A stretch of 64,000 nt of DNA from Strigamia acuminata (GCA_949358305.1 OX442314.1:11277060-11341059); one strand, 5' to 3'; positions 17,760 to 28,546 are shown, counted from the first letter of the stretch. The notes: generated by a model from the letters alone, not told the origin. Program-made: numbers and translations.

Positions 17760-20201
17760 CACAAATTCCCCAGGACTAAACGTGGCCAACTCCTTAGGTT
17801 TAAATGCCTCCAAACTTAACCAACTTCTTAAGTGCAACTCCAATTTATCTGTCATTCTAACCTCAGCATCATAATTTCCAGACACCGCCTCTAATTTTGC
17901 ATTTTTAAAATGCTCTAAAGGCTTAATGTGCCAAAAACCATTAAACAAGGCCGGTTCAACCGCCACCAAATTTCCTACCAATTGTGAAAATTTCCGCAAA
18001 GAAAAAACTTTTGCAACCAAAATTTCCTTTACCAATTTCAATATTTTTTCCTTTTTCCTCTCTGGTACTGCAATCTGCATTTTAACTGAATCCAAAATCA
18101 AACCCAAAAATTCTATCCGTTGCACTGGTTGAAGAACAGATTTTTCCCAATTTAAAACCAATCCAAGTGATTGCAAAAAAGATATAGCAAAACTACAATC
18201 CAACCTGGCTTGCTCCAGCAATTTGCAAAAAAATATACCATCATCTAAAAAAGCCAAAGTTGAAATTCTTTGCACACGTAAGAAAGCAAAAACCGGTTTC
18301 ATTATTTTAGTAAAAATCCGAGGGGCTGATGCCAGACCATTTGGAAGCACCTGGTATTCATATAACTCACCGTCCCATAAAAAACGCAACAATTTCTTAA
18401 ACACTTCCCTTACTGGCACCAAATAATAAGCATGCTTGAGATCGATCTTAAACATGTAAACCCCTTCTTGCATTAAACTAGTAGCTTCCTTAAATGTTGC
18501 CATTTTAAAATAATGATAAACAACATGTGCATTTAAATTTTTTAAATTTAAAATTATTCTAACGCTTCCATCAGGCTTTGGAACCGGAAAAATTGGACTT
18601 AAAAATTGCCCTGCCTCAAACAAAACTTTCTTAATTACTCTTAGCTCCAAAAGCTTTGATATCTCTAAATCAACTTGTCCCTTTTCATTTTCCTGAAATC
18701 TATACTCTTTCACAGAGGGAACCGCCTCTTGAAAATCAAAAAGTTCAATATCAACTCCTTGAATGGACTTTAAAATCCATTTATCCGAAGTAATTAAACT
18801 CCAATTCTTTACATAAGAGGCAATCAAACCTGCACTAAAGATCAGGCGTGCACTCACTTTATTCACATCAAAAAACATGAGATCAACTTGTTGTTCTTCT
18901 AATTCCTTTTCCTTGGAATCTTCTCCGTCTTCTCCTTGGGACGGCTCTGTCCTACAACAAATTTGATTTAATGACCCAATTCGTTTGCCAACACCAAGAC
19001 CATTACAACCTGCATAAGGATGAAATCCTCTTGGTTGTGGAGAGTCTCGCCTACTCTCAAAACGAGGAGGTCCGTCAGCATCACGGAAAAAGGACCGAAA
19101 CTTCAGACCTCGACCAGCACCTCGAAACGAGGGAACAAAGGGTTTCTTTCTTGGTTGGATCAACTTCTTGCTCATATTCGAGACCTTCTCAATTTCTTCC
19201 AATTGGTGTGCCAAATTTGGTCCAAAAAGTGAGTCCGGATAACTCACAAATTTCCCACACAAAGGCCTAAAACGTGGCTGCACTTCATCCATTAATTCTA
19301 GTTTTCGTGCACGAGTTATCTTCATGTTTGCCGCACCCAACAAGGTTATTGCAGTCGAAATCAATTCCAACTGCCCTTGAAAAAAGGGATCAGCCACTTG
19401 CACACCTGCTTGGTCAACAACCGCAGGAAATTTCCCAGCCAATTTCTCCAAAATCTGCGCCAAAGGCACTGCCACTTTCAACAAGGTTTCCTGCGACTTC
19501 CGCAAGGTTCGATCTCTAATTTTGATTTTCTGGCTTCTAATCTCGCCCCACAAATGGGACTCACATTCTGGAGGCACTAAAAACCGCATATTTCCTGGAA
19601 TAAGTGTCTCCTCTTGTACTTGAACCTGACGATCTGGCAGCACTTCAAACAGTCTCTTCAAAAACATTGAAGCCATCGTAGGCGGCATATCTGGCCCAAA
19701 CTTTGGATCTGTTTTCTCTTCTCCCATGTCAAAATCATAAACTCCAGATGTAGCCGACACTGACGGAGATGAGCCAGAAATGGGTGCATTTGCATTCGTT
19801 TGCACAGGGCCAGTAATTGCCGCTGGGATCGCAGGCAGCCCAGTATTTGCCATTAATTGCACATGGCCCCCAATCGCCGCTGGAATCGCAGGCGGGGCAG
19901 AAACTAGCGCATTTATATTTGCTTGCACAGAGCCAGAACTTGCCGCTGGATTCGCAGGCATCCCAGCAGTTGCACTTAATTGAAATTGGTCCCCATTCGC
20001 CGCTGGTGTCGCAGGCGGACCAGAAAAATTTTTTAACAACATCGATTTAATTTCTGCCAATTCTTTTGACAAAATTTCATAACGCACATCATCTTCTTCA
20101 TCCTCTTCATTGTTATCCACGCGCTTAACCGCGTGCTCCGCTCCAACGTCGTAACTGTGGTCCAGCAACGCTTCAAAATCAACTTTCTCGGCCATAACCA
20201 C
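17760..20201 (-). CDS. DIRS gag-like plus reverse transcriptase ORF
   Basis: A long ORF starting at 20201. The original frame runs to the insertion at 17760; past it the frame reads only a few transposon codons before a stop near 17727. Residues 1-55 are acidic. Residues 60-150 contain repeated Pro/Ala-rich units (NPAASSG, IPAAIGG, IPAAITG). A Gag-like middle follows. The reverse transcriptase begins about residue 520 (SPIFPVPKPDGSVRIILNL, MFKIDLKHAYYLVPV, LPNGLASAPRIFTK) with catalytic FLDDG in place of the commoner YxDD. Gag and RT are fused in one frame, unlike DIRS-1 of Dictyostelium, where gag is separate. RNase H continues past the hAT-like insertion at 16601-16820. Confidence 0.85.
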
Positions 20202-20330
20202 AATCTTTAGATTATCACTACTCCAATTTCACTAAATTTAATAGACGAATACGTTAATTTTTTAATAAAAAACGATTTTGTTACTCACCAAAAAATTAAC
20301 CTTAACCAAACGACTCCGGAGTGTGCTAAA

Positions 20331-20391
20331 AACTGAACGGCTCCAGCGGGTGCGCCCTCTCCTGGGATTCCGTAGAACGGGAGGTAGAATG
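20331..20391. repeat. DIRS terminal inverted repeat, upstream side of the element
   Basis: The inverted counterpart of the ITR at 1411-1520. Its outermost 34 bp (20358-20391) reappear inverted in the ICR. The end reads GGTAGAATG and is followed at 20392 by CXXC1-derived CAACATCAAG. Confidence 0.8.
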
Positions 20392-20462
20392 CAACATCAA
20401 GCCCAAAACCTCCGCACGATTCGCCATCGTCGTCCGAATATTCCTCTCCAGTTCAAACAAAA
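20392..20462 (-). pseudogene. Duplicated 3' end of CXXC1 (right part of the split fragment)
   Basis: Matches CXXC1 coding sequence at about 38469-38541, directly continuing the piece that stops at 1410. Past about 20462 the match to CXXC1 ends. The sequence then becomes the inter-copy spacer shared with 26100-26200 and 34240-34350. This position is the duplication breakpoint. Confidence 0.8.
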
Positions 20463-20806
20463 CGTCCTTGTGAGATCAATATATTTGACTACCGTAGAAT
20501 TGCATTTTATCACTTCATTGACTAAGATAATGACAATGTGACATTGTTGCACCCTGCGTCATCATTGTTTACGTTTAGTTTGACATCATGACACTACTGA
20601 AAATAGGTTATGTTGGTACAACCTAAGTACAACCATTTTTTCCTTACTTTTATAGTGAATTATTATTGATTTTAATGTTAATTTTAAAAGTGAATGTTAA
20701 TTTTCTACAACTATAATGGAAAAATCAAGTTTTTTATTATCATCAATAAATTCCCACAAAATTACTTGAAAACAAACAAATAGTATTATGTGTTAACTTA
20801 ACTTAT

Positions 20807-22273
20807 CTAATGATTGGAAAAAGCAAAAAGTTTAGATTCCAGCGTTTCGTAACATGATAAATCAGTTTGAAAAAGGCACACTTCAGTCGGTTGCTTGTCG
20901 TCTTCCGAATCATCTTCGTATTCATCATCAGTTAATCCTTTGATATAATCAATCCCAAAATCACAGATTTGTCGTTTAAAACGTCGCAAGGTGCCATCTG
21001 TTTGGAAAATTTCACGCAGAAACTGATCCAACACGGCTCCTCCGTCATTGACAACCATTAACACGCACGTGCATACTTTCGACATCATTAAATTGTATTT
21101 CATCTCTTCACTCACACCATTCATCAACACCTTAAGAAGATCAAAATCATCATAGTTGAACAGATTTCTCACGGTAAAAGTTTGATCCAAAATGATCCAT
21201 TTTAGTTTGCTGGAAAAACGGGTCCACAATCTTGGAAAGTGTCTTTTTTTCCGAAAACCAGCAAGACCACTTCGATAAATACGTTCTTTATGAATAAAAT
21301 AAAGCATTAAGTATTTTTTATCAATACTATCAACCATATAAAACAAAGTGGAATGCAAAAAGTCATGCCAATATCTGTTTGACTCCATTAGACTGTCTAG
21401 CAGAACGGTAAAATTAGTGTTCATCCTTTCGCAATTGCTGAAAGTCGATTCCAGTTGCTTTTTCGTAAAATGATTTAATAGAAAGAACATGGTATCCGAT
21501 GGGCCGTGATGCAGACATTCCCAACAAAGATCTATGAATCGATTTCTGTCTTCCGCATCATCGTTAGTATCCCATATGTACTGTAAAACTAAATCAAATT
21601 CAAAATGAGCCGCCAGGCTGACAATAGCGTAAATATTGCAGTCTTGGCCGTTGAATAATTTTCGAATTTTTGTTGTAAATTCAAACTTTTTCCTGGTTTC
21701 ATTGAGTGAATATAATTCGTGGTCGTTGTTGATTTCTTTTAAGACCAGTGGTAACTTTTCCCACAAAATCTTCACATAATTTACTAAACAAAAATGGAAA
21801 TGACAAGCCAGATTGTAGAGAGTCCCATTGGTCCTCAAGGCTTCGTTGCTTTCGTCGTTGTAAAGCAAAACAAACGTTTCTTTTTTGTCAATTGCTCCAT
21901 GAACCGTCCAAGCAATGTCATTAACAAAAGCATACGAAGTGACGTTCTCAGTAAAAGTGAATCTTTCGAGATATTGTATCCATTCGTGTATCTGAACACC
22001 AACTAGTGCAACGGCATTTTTTAATCCGTCCTTCAGGGTTGGAGGTAGATACAGATTTGCTCCTTTCATCACTTCATCTTCAATTCGATGCCATTCCCTG
22101 GATTGCGTAGTTTTCTTTTTTCCAAAAAAATTAACTATTTTCAATTTAACCGCATCTTTTCGCCAAAACGAAATTGCGACAGCTAATAATGAGATTTTCT
22201 CCAAGCTGGGGCACGATTTTGCTTTCTTCAGATTTCTTTGAAGGTCGGCGTTTATTGTTTCGATTTTATCCAT
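20807..22273 (-). CDS. Array gene family copy 2, uncharacterised helical protein, 488 residues
   Basis: Same family as 29830-31290 and closest to that copy. The open frame extends to 22435, but the ATG at 22273 (MDKIETINADLQ) is preceded by an acceptor (ATCAG then AAATGG), and all paralogues start there. The extra 54 codons are 5' UTR intron. Distinctive features are an HFHFC insertion relative to HFC in the other copies, an acidic stretch (DDEYEDDSEDDKQP) and the end AFSNH. The inferred 5' UTR intron spans 22276-22505. The frame is intact with all conserved blocks (SCPSL, FWRKDAVKLKI, NGTLYNLA, FFLLNHF, GGAVLDQFLREIF). Function is unknown. Confidence 0.85.
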   Translation of the reverse strand: MDKIETINADLQRNLKKAKSCPSLEKISLLAVAISFWRKDAVKLKIVNFFGKKKTTQSREWHRIEDEVMKGANLYLPPTLKDGLKNAVALVGVQIHEWIQYLERFTFTENVTSYAFVNDIAWTVHGAIDKKETFVLLYNDESNEALRTNGTLYNLACHFHFCLVNYVKILWEKLPLVLKEINNDHELYSLNETRKKFEFTTKIRKLFNGQDCNIYAIVSLAAHFEFDLVLQYIWDTNDDAEDRNRFIDLCWECLHHGPSDTMFFLLNHFTKKQLESTFSNCERMNTNFTVLLDSLMESNRYWHDFLHSTLFYMVDSIDKKYLMLYFIHKERIYRSGLAGFRKKRHFPRLWTRFSSKLKWIILDQTFTVRNLFNYDDFDLLKVLMNGVSEEMKYNLMMSKVCTCVLMVVNDGGAVLDQFLREIFQTDGTLRRFKRQICDFGIDYIKGLTDDEYEDDSEDDKQPTEVCLFQTDLSCYETLESKLFAFSNH

Positions 22274-22504
22274 TTCTGATGAAAAATTCAAATAGATAAT
22301 TAAATATAGTTGAAAAACAACTGTAATAATATCGAAACTCACTGAATTAACTATAGTACTTACCGACTCAAACCTAAAGGTTATTGCAAGAAAGAAATTT
22401 CGTAGTGAACAACAGAATTCTGTCACAAAGTACAACTATTCTGTGAAAGAAAGAACTATAGGCATACTGTAATTTACAAATTCGAAGAACGAACGATCGA
22501 CTTA

Positions 22505-22640
22505 CCACTTGTTCGCTTGGATCTCACTTGTCAGTCGATTTACCGCCAACCCTCTGGTGGGCAGTGTTCGAAAGAAATAAAAAAGATTTTTACCGAAAGA
22601 TGGTACCGAGTTCAACAACCAAAAGTAAAATTATTTTAAG
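22505..22640 (-). promoter_or_regulatory. Conserved 5' leader exon/promoter block of copy 2
   Basis: Nearly identical to 898-1010, 24644-24760 and 31511-31640. The donor GTAAG reads at 22505-22501 on the minus strand. The block just upstream is the most conserved non-coding stretch of the array, suggesting a shared promoter or leader. Confidence 0.45.
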
Positions 22641-22952
22641 CTTCTGCTTTCTTCGAGGCATTTACTTTTTTTTCTTTTTCATTTTCTTTGAAAATATATA
22701 TTTTCTGGTTTTGAGGTACTTTCAGTGGATTTATCACTCGATTGATCAGTTTTTCGAATGACGACGCGCATGTGGTTTCATCCACTTCTAAAAGCGTTAT
22801 GTATTCCTTATTTCCCAAACAATTCGCAATTGTCTTGGAATTGTGAAAACTTACAATAACTTTTATTATTCCAGAAATAATAAATTTTATTACTAAAAAC
22901 ACACGCCCAATACATTCCAAATCAATAAACTTCTACAAAATTCTTGAAAAAA

Positions 22953-24413
22953 TTATATTAATGCAAATTCAAAGAGTTTAGATTCCAGCGCTTCGTAACA
23001 TGATAAATCAGTTTGAAAAAAAGACGCTTCAGTCGGCCACCTACCGTCTTCCCAATCATCTTCGTATCCACTATCAGTCAATACTCTGATATGATCAATC
23101 CCAAAATCACAAACCTCTTGTTTAACACGTTGCAATACGTCACCAGTTTGGAAAATGTCACGCAAAAACTGATCCAACACGGCTCCTCCATCATTTACAA
23201 CCATTAACACGCACGTGCATATTTTCGACATCATTAATTTGTACTTCTTCTTTTCACCCGCACTATTCATCAGCATCTTAAGAAGATCAAGATCCTCAAA
23301 GTTAAACAGTATCATTATGGCACAATTATCACCGATTATGATCCGTTTTTGTTTTCTGGAAAAACGGTTCCACAATCTTTTGAAAAGTTTTTTTTTTAGA
23401 AAACCAGCAAGACCGCTCCGGCAAATATTTCCTAACTGAAAACGGTAATAATATGGACACTGTTCACCAAAACTATCAATAATATAGAACAAAGTGGGAT
23501 GCAAAAAGTCATGCCAATATCTGGTTGACTTCATTAGACTCTCTAGCAGAAAGGAAAAATTATTGTTCTTATAGTTGAAATTGTCGAATGTCGATACCAG
23601 TTGCTTTTTCGTAAAATGATTTAATAGAAAGAACATGGTATCCGATGGGTCGCGATTCAGAAATTCCCAAGAAAGATCTAGCAATTGATTCCTCTCATCC
23701 GCGTCATCCTTCGTATCCCATATGTACTGTAAAGCTAAATCAAGCTCACAATCCATCGCCAAGCTAACAATATCGGTTATATTGTAGTCTTGGCCGTTGA
23801 ATAATTTTCGAATTTCTGTTGCAAATTCAAACTTTTTCCTGGTTTCATCGAGTGAATATAATTCGTTGTCGTTGTTGATTCCTTTTAAGACGAATGGTAA
23901 TTTTTTCCACAAAATCTTCACATAATTTACTAAACAAAAATGACACGCAAGATTGTAAAGAGTCCCATTGGTCCTCAAGGCTTCGTTCTTTTCGTCGTTG
24001 AAGAGTAAAACAAACGTTTCTTTTTTGTCAATTGCTCCATGAACCGTCCAAGCAATGTCATTAACAAAAGCGTACGAAGTGACGTTCTCAGTAAAAGTGA
24101 ATCTTTCGAGATATTGTATCCATTCATGTATCTGAACACCAACTAGTGCAACGGCATTTTTTAATTCGTCCTTCAGGGTTGGAGGTAGATACAGGTTTGC
24201 TCCTTTCATCACTTCATCTTCAATTTGATGCCATTCTCTGGATTGCGTAGGTTTCTTTTTTCCAAAGAAATTAGCTATTTTCAATTTAACCGCATCTTTT
24301 CGCCAAACCGAAATTGCGACAGCTAATACTGAGATTTTCGCCAAACTGGGGCACGATTTTGCTTCCTTCAGATTTCTTTGAAGGAGAGCGTTTATTGTTT
24401 GGATTCTGTCCAT
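22953..24413 (-). CDS. Array gene family copy 3, uncharacterised helical protein, 486 residues
   Basis: An intact paralogue starting MDRIQTINALLQRNLKEAKS, directly after CACACAG (acceptor). The first 170 residues are nearly the same as in copies 2 and 5. The stretch from about 190 to 360 (CELDLALQYIWDT, NFNYKNNNFSFLLESL) is much more divergent. The C-terminal block CVLMVVNDGGAVLDQFLRDIF is conserved, followed by an acidic stretch and the end FEFALI instead of AFSNH. The inferred 5' UTR intron is 24416-24644, with donor GTACGT. It lies head-to-tail behind copy 2. Confidence 0.85.
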   Translation of the reverse strand: MDRIQTINALLQRNLKEAKSCPSLAKISVLAVAISVWRKDAVKLKIANFFGKKKPTQSREWHQIEDEVMKGANLYLPPTLKDELKNAVALVGVQIHEWIQYLERFTFTENVTSYAFVNDIAWTVHGAIDKKETFVLLFNDEKNEALRTNGTLYNLACHFCLVNYVKILWKKLPFVLKGINNDNELYSLDETRKKFEFATEIRKLFNGQDYNITDIVSLAMDCELDLALQYIWDTKDDADERNQLLDLSWEFLNRDPSDTMFFLLNHFTKKQLVSTFDNFNYKNNNFSFLLESLMKSTRYWHDFLHPTLFYIIDSFGEQCPYYYRFQLGNICRSGLAGFLKKKLFKRLWNRFSRKQKRIIIGDNCAIMILFNFEDLDLLKMLMNSAGEKKKYKLMMSKICTCVLMVVNDGGAVLDQFLRDIFQTGDVLQRVKQEVCDFGIDHIRVLTDSGYEDDWEDGRWPTEASFFQTDLSCYEALESKLFEFALI

Positions 24414-24643
24414 TTCTGTGTGAAGAATTCAAATAGAAAATTAAATATAGTTGAAAAAGAACTGTATGAATATCGAAACTAACTGAATTAAATATAAACT
24501 ACGTACCAATTGAAACATGAAGGTTATTGCAACGAAGAAATTTCGTAGTCTCCAATAGAATTCTGCTACAAGGTACAACTATTCTGTGAAAGAAAGAACT
24601 ATAGGCATACTGTAATTTACAAATTCAAAGAACGTACGACGTA

Positions 24644-24760
24644 CCACTTGTTTGCTAGGATCTGACTTGTCAGCAGATTTGCCGCCAACCCTCTGGTGGG
24701 CAGTGTTCGAAAGAAAAAAAAAGATTTTTACCGAAAGATGGTACCACAGTATACTGTGGA
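24644..24760 (-). promoter_or_regulatory. Conserved 5' leader exon/promoter block of copy 3
   Basis: Same block as at 22505-22640, with an extra short insertion (TATACTGTGGATGGTAC, about 24751-24767) after the core. Confidence 0.4.
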
Positions 24761-25060
24761 TGGTACTGACTTGTGAGTTCAACGATCAAAAGCAAAATTA
24801 TTTTAAGCTTCTGCTTTCTTCGAGGCACTTACTTTTTTTTTCACTTTCGTTTTCTTTGAAAATATATTTTTTCTGGGTTTAAGTTATTTTCAGTGGATTT
24901 ATCACCCGATTGATCAGTTTTTCGAATGACGTTGCGCATGTGGTTTCGTCCACTTCTTAAGCGTTATGTACTTTTTATTTCCCAAACAATTCGCAATTGT
25001 TTTGGAATTGTGAAAACCTTACAATAACTTTTATTATTCCAGAAATAATAAATTTTATTA

Positions 25061-25357
25061 CTAAAAACACACGCCTAATACATTCCAATTCAATAAATTT
25101 CTACAAATTTCGTCATTCAGGGTTGGAGGTAAGCACAGATTTGTTTCTTCCGTCACTTCGTCTTCAATTCGACGCCATTCCCTTGAATGCAGGGTTTTAT
25201 TTTTACCAAAATAATTGGTAATTTTCAATTTAACCGCATGTTTTCGCCAAAATGAAATTGCGATTGTAAATAATGATAATTTCTCCAAGCTGGGGCAGGA
25301 TTTGGCCTTTTTCAGATTTTCTTGAAGGCGAGCATATATTATTTCGATGGCGTCCAT
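25061..25357 (-). pseudogene. Array gene family relic, internally deleted copy
   Basis: The first 80 codons (MDAIEIIYARLQENLKKAKS to LPPTLNDE) are a good match to the copy at 32038-33501. Translation then runs into 3'-flanking sequence of the type seen at 31919-31980. About 1.2 kb of coding sequence between codon 80 and the 3' flank is missing, so this is a deletion derivative. The acceptor and 5' leader region upstream (to about 25720) are preserved, so a truncated 98-residue product could still be transcribed. Confidence 0.85.
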
Positions 25358-25978
25358 TTCTGTGTGAAAAATAGATGGTTTAATACAATTGAAAAATAAT
25401 TATGGTGTTATCGAAACTCAACTGAATTAAATATCGACTATCAACTCAAACTTGAAGATTATCTTTGCGAAGGAATTTCGTAACTTAACTTCCAATATAA
25501 TTCTACTACAAGGTACAACTACCGGTAGTTCTCTGAAACAGAAATAACGAATTTGCAAACACGAGGAACGTATACTGGAAAATCACTTAAGTCAAAGGCA
25601 GTTTTTATTTTTCCACGGGTACTTACCACTTAGCTGGGATCTATAAGTATACTTGCCGCCACTCCTCAAGTGTGTGGACAGTAATCGAAGAAAATAAATA
25701 TTTTGTTCGCCGAAAGGTGGCGATGTTCAATCTGAAGTAAAATTATTTCTGCTTTTTTCGAAACATTTTTTTAAATTTCCTTTTCGTTATTTTTTTTTAA
25801 TATATGTTTTGGTTTGTTGTGTTTAGGTATTTTCAGCGGATTTATCACTCGATTAATCAGTTTTTCGAGTTTGCGGGATTGTTCAGATTTTCAGAATTGT
25901 CAATTATATCGCACGTGGCGTCTTGATTCCGTCGACTATTTCCTCCGTCGAGATTTCTTTCTAAGGACTGTGGTCGAG

Positions 25979-26100
25979 ATTATGAATAGTCTGTGGCGCA
26001 TTCGGAACCCAAGGCGTGATCGACGAATCAACATCAAGCCATAAACCTGCGCACGATCGCCATCGTCGTCCGAATATTCCTCTCCTGTTCAAACAAAACG
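25979..26100 (-). pseudogene. Duplicated 3' end of CXXC1, second fragment
   Basis: Matches CXXC1 at 38402-38541 with small deletions. The motif GGCGCATTCGGAACCCAAGG lacks bases present in the intact gene. The same deletions occur in the fragment at 34115-34238, so these two fragments are sisters, copied after the deletions arose. Confidence 0.8.
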
Positions 26101-26450
26101 TCACGAAATTTGACTACCACAGTCTTGCATTTTATCACTTCAATGACAATGTGACATTGTTGCACCATGCGTCATCATTGTTTACATTTAGTTTGTCATC
26201 AGTACCATGAACCATGTCAGCACACTACTGAAAATAGGTTATGTTGGTCCAACCATTCTTTCCTTACTTTTATATTGAATTATTATTGATTTTAATGTTA
26301 ATTTTAATGTTAATTTTAATAGTGAATTTTAATAGTGAATTTTAATTTTCAGCAACAATTAATGGAAAAATCAAGTTTTTTATTATCATTAATAAATTTC
26401 CACAAAATTACATGAAAGCAAATAAATAGTATTATGTTAACTTAACATAT

Positions 26451-27908
26451 TTAATGATTGTAAAAAGCAAAAAGTTTATTTTCCAGCGATTCGAGAGACG
26501 ATAAATCAGTTTGGAAAATACATTCTTCAGTCGGTCCCTTGACATAATCATCTTCATCTTCCGAATTATATTCGTATCCAACGTTAGTTAATCTTCTGAT
26601 GTAACCAATCCCAAATTCACAAACATTTCGCTTGAAATGTCGTACAATTTCATCAGTTTGGAATATTTCGCGCAGGAATTGATCCAACACGGGTCCTCCA
26701 TTATTAATAATCATTAACACGCACGTGGATCTTTTTGACATCATCATTTCATATTTCATCTTTTCATTCACAGTATTCATCATCATCTTAAGAAGATCAA
26801 GATCTTCGTAGTTCAACAGACACATCATGAAACAACCATCGTGTGCGAATATAATCCGTTTTAGTTCGCTGGGAAAACGGTTCCACAATTTTCGGATCAC
26901 TCTTTTTGTTAAAAAACCAGCAAGGCCACCTCGCCAAATATCTTCTAATACATACAAGATATCATAACCTTGACCAGAACTTACATCAATTAAATCAACC
27001 GTATCGATCAAAGTAGTATAGAAAAAGTCATGCCAAAATCTCTTTGGCTTTAGCAGACAATTTTGTATGACGGTGAATGACAATTTCAGTTGCTTTTTCG
27101 ATACATGATTTAATAGAAAGTACATGTTATCCGATCGATCGGACCACGTACATTTCAAACAATAATCCATCATTCGATTCCTCTCATCCGCATCCGCATC
27201 CTTCTGAGTATCCCACACGTACTGTAAAACTAAATCAAAATCCCAAGCGACGGCTAGCTCGACAATTTCGTTTATATTGCATTGTTGGCCATTGAATAAT
27301 TTTCGAATTTTTATTGCAAGCTTAAACTTCCGCCTGGTTTCATCGGATGAATATAATTCGTTGTCGTAGTTGATTTCTTTTAAGGCCAGTGGTAACTTTT
27401 CCCACAAAATCTTCACATAATTTACTAAACAAAAATGACTAGCCAGATTGTAAAGAGTCCCATTGATCCTCAAGGCTTCGTTGTTTTCGTCGTTGTAGAG
27501 TAAAACAAACGTTTTCTTTTTGTCAATAGTTCCATGAACCGTCCAAACAATGTCATTAATAAAAGCGTACGAAGTGACATTCTCAGTAAAAGTGAATGTT
27601 TCGAGATATCTTATCCAGTAATGTATCTGAATACCAACGAGTGCAATAGCGCATTTTAGTTCGTCATTCAGCCCAAGAGCTAAGTACAAATTTGCTCCTT
27701 TCATCACTTCGTCTTCAATTTGATGCCATTCCCTGGATTTTAGAACTTTCTTTTTTCCAAAGAAATTGGTTATTTTCAATTTAACCGCATCTTTTCGCCA
27801 AAATGAAATTGCGACAGCTAATACAGAGATTTTCTGCAAACTGGGGCAGGATTTTGCGGTTTGCAGATTTTCTTGAAGGCGGTCGTACATTATTTGGATT
27901 TTGTCCAT
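26451..27908 (-). CDS. Array gene family copy 4, uncharacterised helical protein, 485 residues
   Basis: Starts MDKIQIMYDRLQENLQTAKS after the acceptor TTTGCACAG. It forms a subgroup with 34672-36120. Shared differences from the other copies include YLALGLNDELKCAIALVGIQ in the N-terminal third, IHYWIRYLE in place of IHEWIQYLE, YFLLNHVSKKQLK, and GPVLDQFLREIF in place of GAVLDQFLREIF. The acidic tail includes EYNSEDEDDY. The frame is intact. The inferred 5' UTR intron is 27911-28104 (donor GTAAGT). A CXXC1 fragment lies about 350 bp downstream, as it does behind the other member of this subgroup. Confidence 0.85.
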   Translation of the reverse strand: MDKIQIMYDRLQENLQTAKSCPSLQKISVLAVAISFWRKDAVKLKITNFFGKKKVLKSREWHQIEDEVMKGANLYLALGLNDELKCAIALVGIQIHYWIRYLETFTFTENVTSYAFINDIVWTVHGTIDKKKTFVLLYNDENNEALRINGTLYNLASHFCLVNYVKILWEKLPLALKEINYDNELYSSDETRRKFKLAIKIRKLFNGQQCNINEIVELAVAWDFDLVLQYVWDTQKDADADERNRMMDYCLKCTWSDRSDNMYFLLNHVSKKQLKLSFTVIQNCLLKPKRFWHDFFYTTLIDTVDLIDVSSGQGYDILYVLEDIWRGGLAGFLTKRVIRKLWNRFPSELKRIIFAHDGCFMMCLLNYEDLDLLKMMMNTVNEKMKYEMMMSKRSTCVLMIINNGGPVLDQFLREIFQTDEIVRHFKRNVCEFGIGYIRRLTNVGYEYNSEDEDDYVKGPTEECIFQTDLSSLESLENKLFAFYNH

Positions 27909-28546
27909 TTCTGTGCAAAAAAATTAAAAAAATTGAAAAAATTATTACGTACGGTATGATAATATCTAAACGCAACTGAATTAAATATCGAAGCAATTTC
28001 CTTTCTTCCAATAGAATTCTGCTATGAAATGTAACTATTTATACAAAACAGAATAACTATAATTTACAAATACGAAGAACGTACGACGTACCACCACCAC
28101 TTACTTGTTAGCTTGGCCGCCACTCCTCGGGTGAACATGAGCAGCAACCGAAGAAAATAAATATTTGGTTTACCGATAGATGGCGATGTGTTCAACTTAA
28201 AGTAAAATTATTTTATGTTTCTGCTTTATTCGAGACACTTTTTTTTAGCTTTTTCGTTTTTTTAAATATATATTTTCTGGTTTTTGCTATTGAGGTTTTT
28301 TTAGTGCATTTATTTACAGTCCTTAAGTTTCCAGTTCTTTCCAACACATCCCAGCATTGTTCTGAATTCGCAACTGTGCTAGAATTGGCACGATCTACAG
28401 ATAGTGCAGACCTACAATAGCTTTTAGAAGCGACCATGACAGTTTGTGATGAAGAAACAATGGCGCCATCTATGTTTCCAAGTTGCTATTAATTAAGAGT
28501 TAAATTTCTCTGAATGGTGATTATGCTCTAGTTCCGATTTATACCA

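Larger units (their letters stand above)
1411..20391 (-). mobile_element. DIRS-type tyrosine-recombinase retrotransposon, interrupted by Gypsy and hAT-like insertions
   Basis: The element reads on the minus strand. It carries a fused gag-like/RT region (17760-20201), an RNase H region (about 16400-16820), a tyrosine recombinase ORF (15121-16329), terminal inverted repeats (1411-1536 and about 20331-20391) and an internal complementary region (14931-15047). That order (ITR, gag, RT/RH, YR, ICR, ITR) is the DIRS-1 architecture. After subtracting the nested Gypsy element (13,330 bp plus 4-bp TSD) and the hAT-like insertion (923 bp plus 8-bp TSD) its length is about 4.7 kb. There is no target-site duplication longer than AATG. 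The empty site can be read from CXXC1 at 38441-38480. A frameshift near 16603 and the two insertions make this copy non-functional. Confidence 0.88.

Noticed and set aside
22274-22435. 54-codon N-terminal extension of array copy 2
   Set aside because: All paralogues start after the splice acceptor at the equivalent of 22273, and the extension is intron-like and not conserved.
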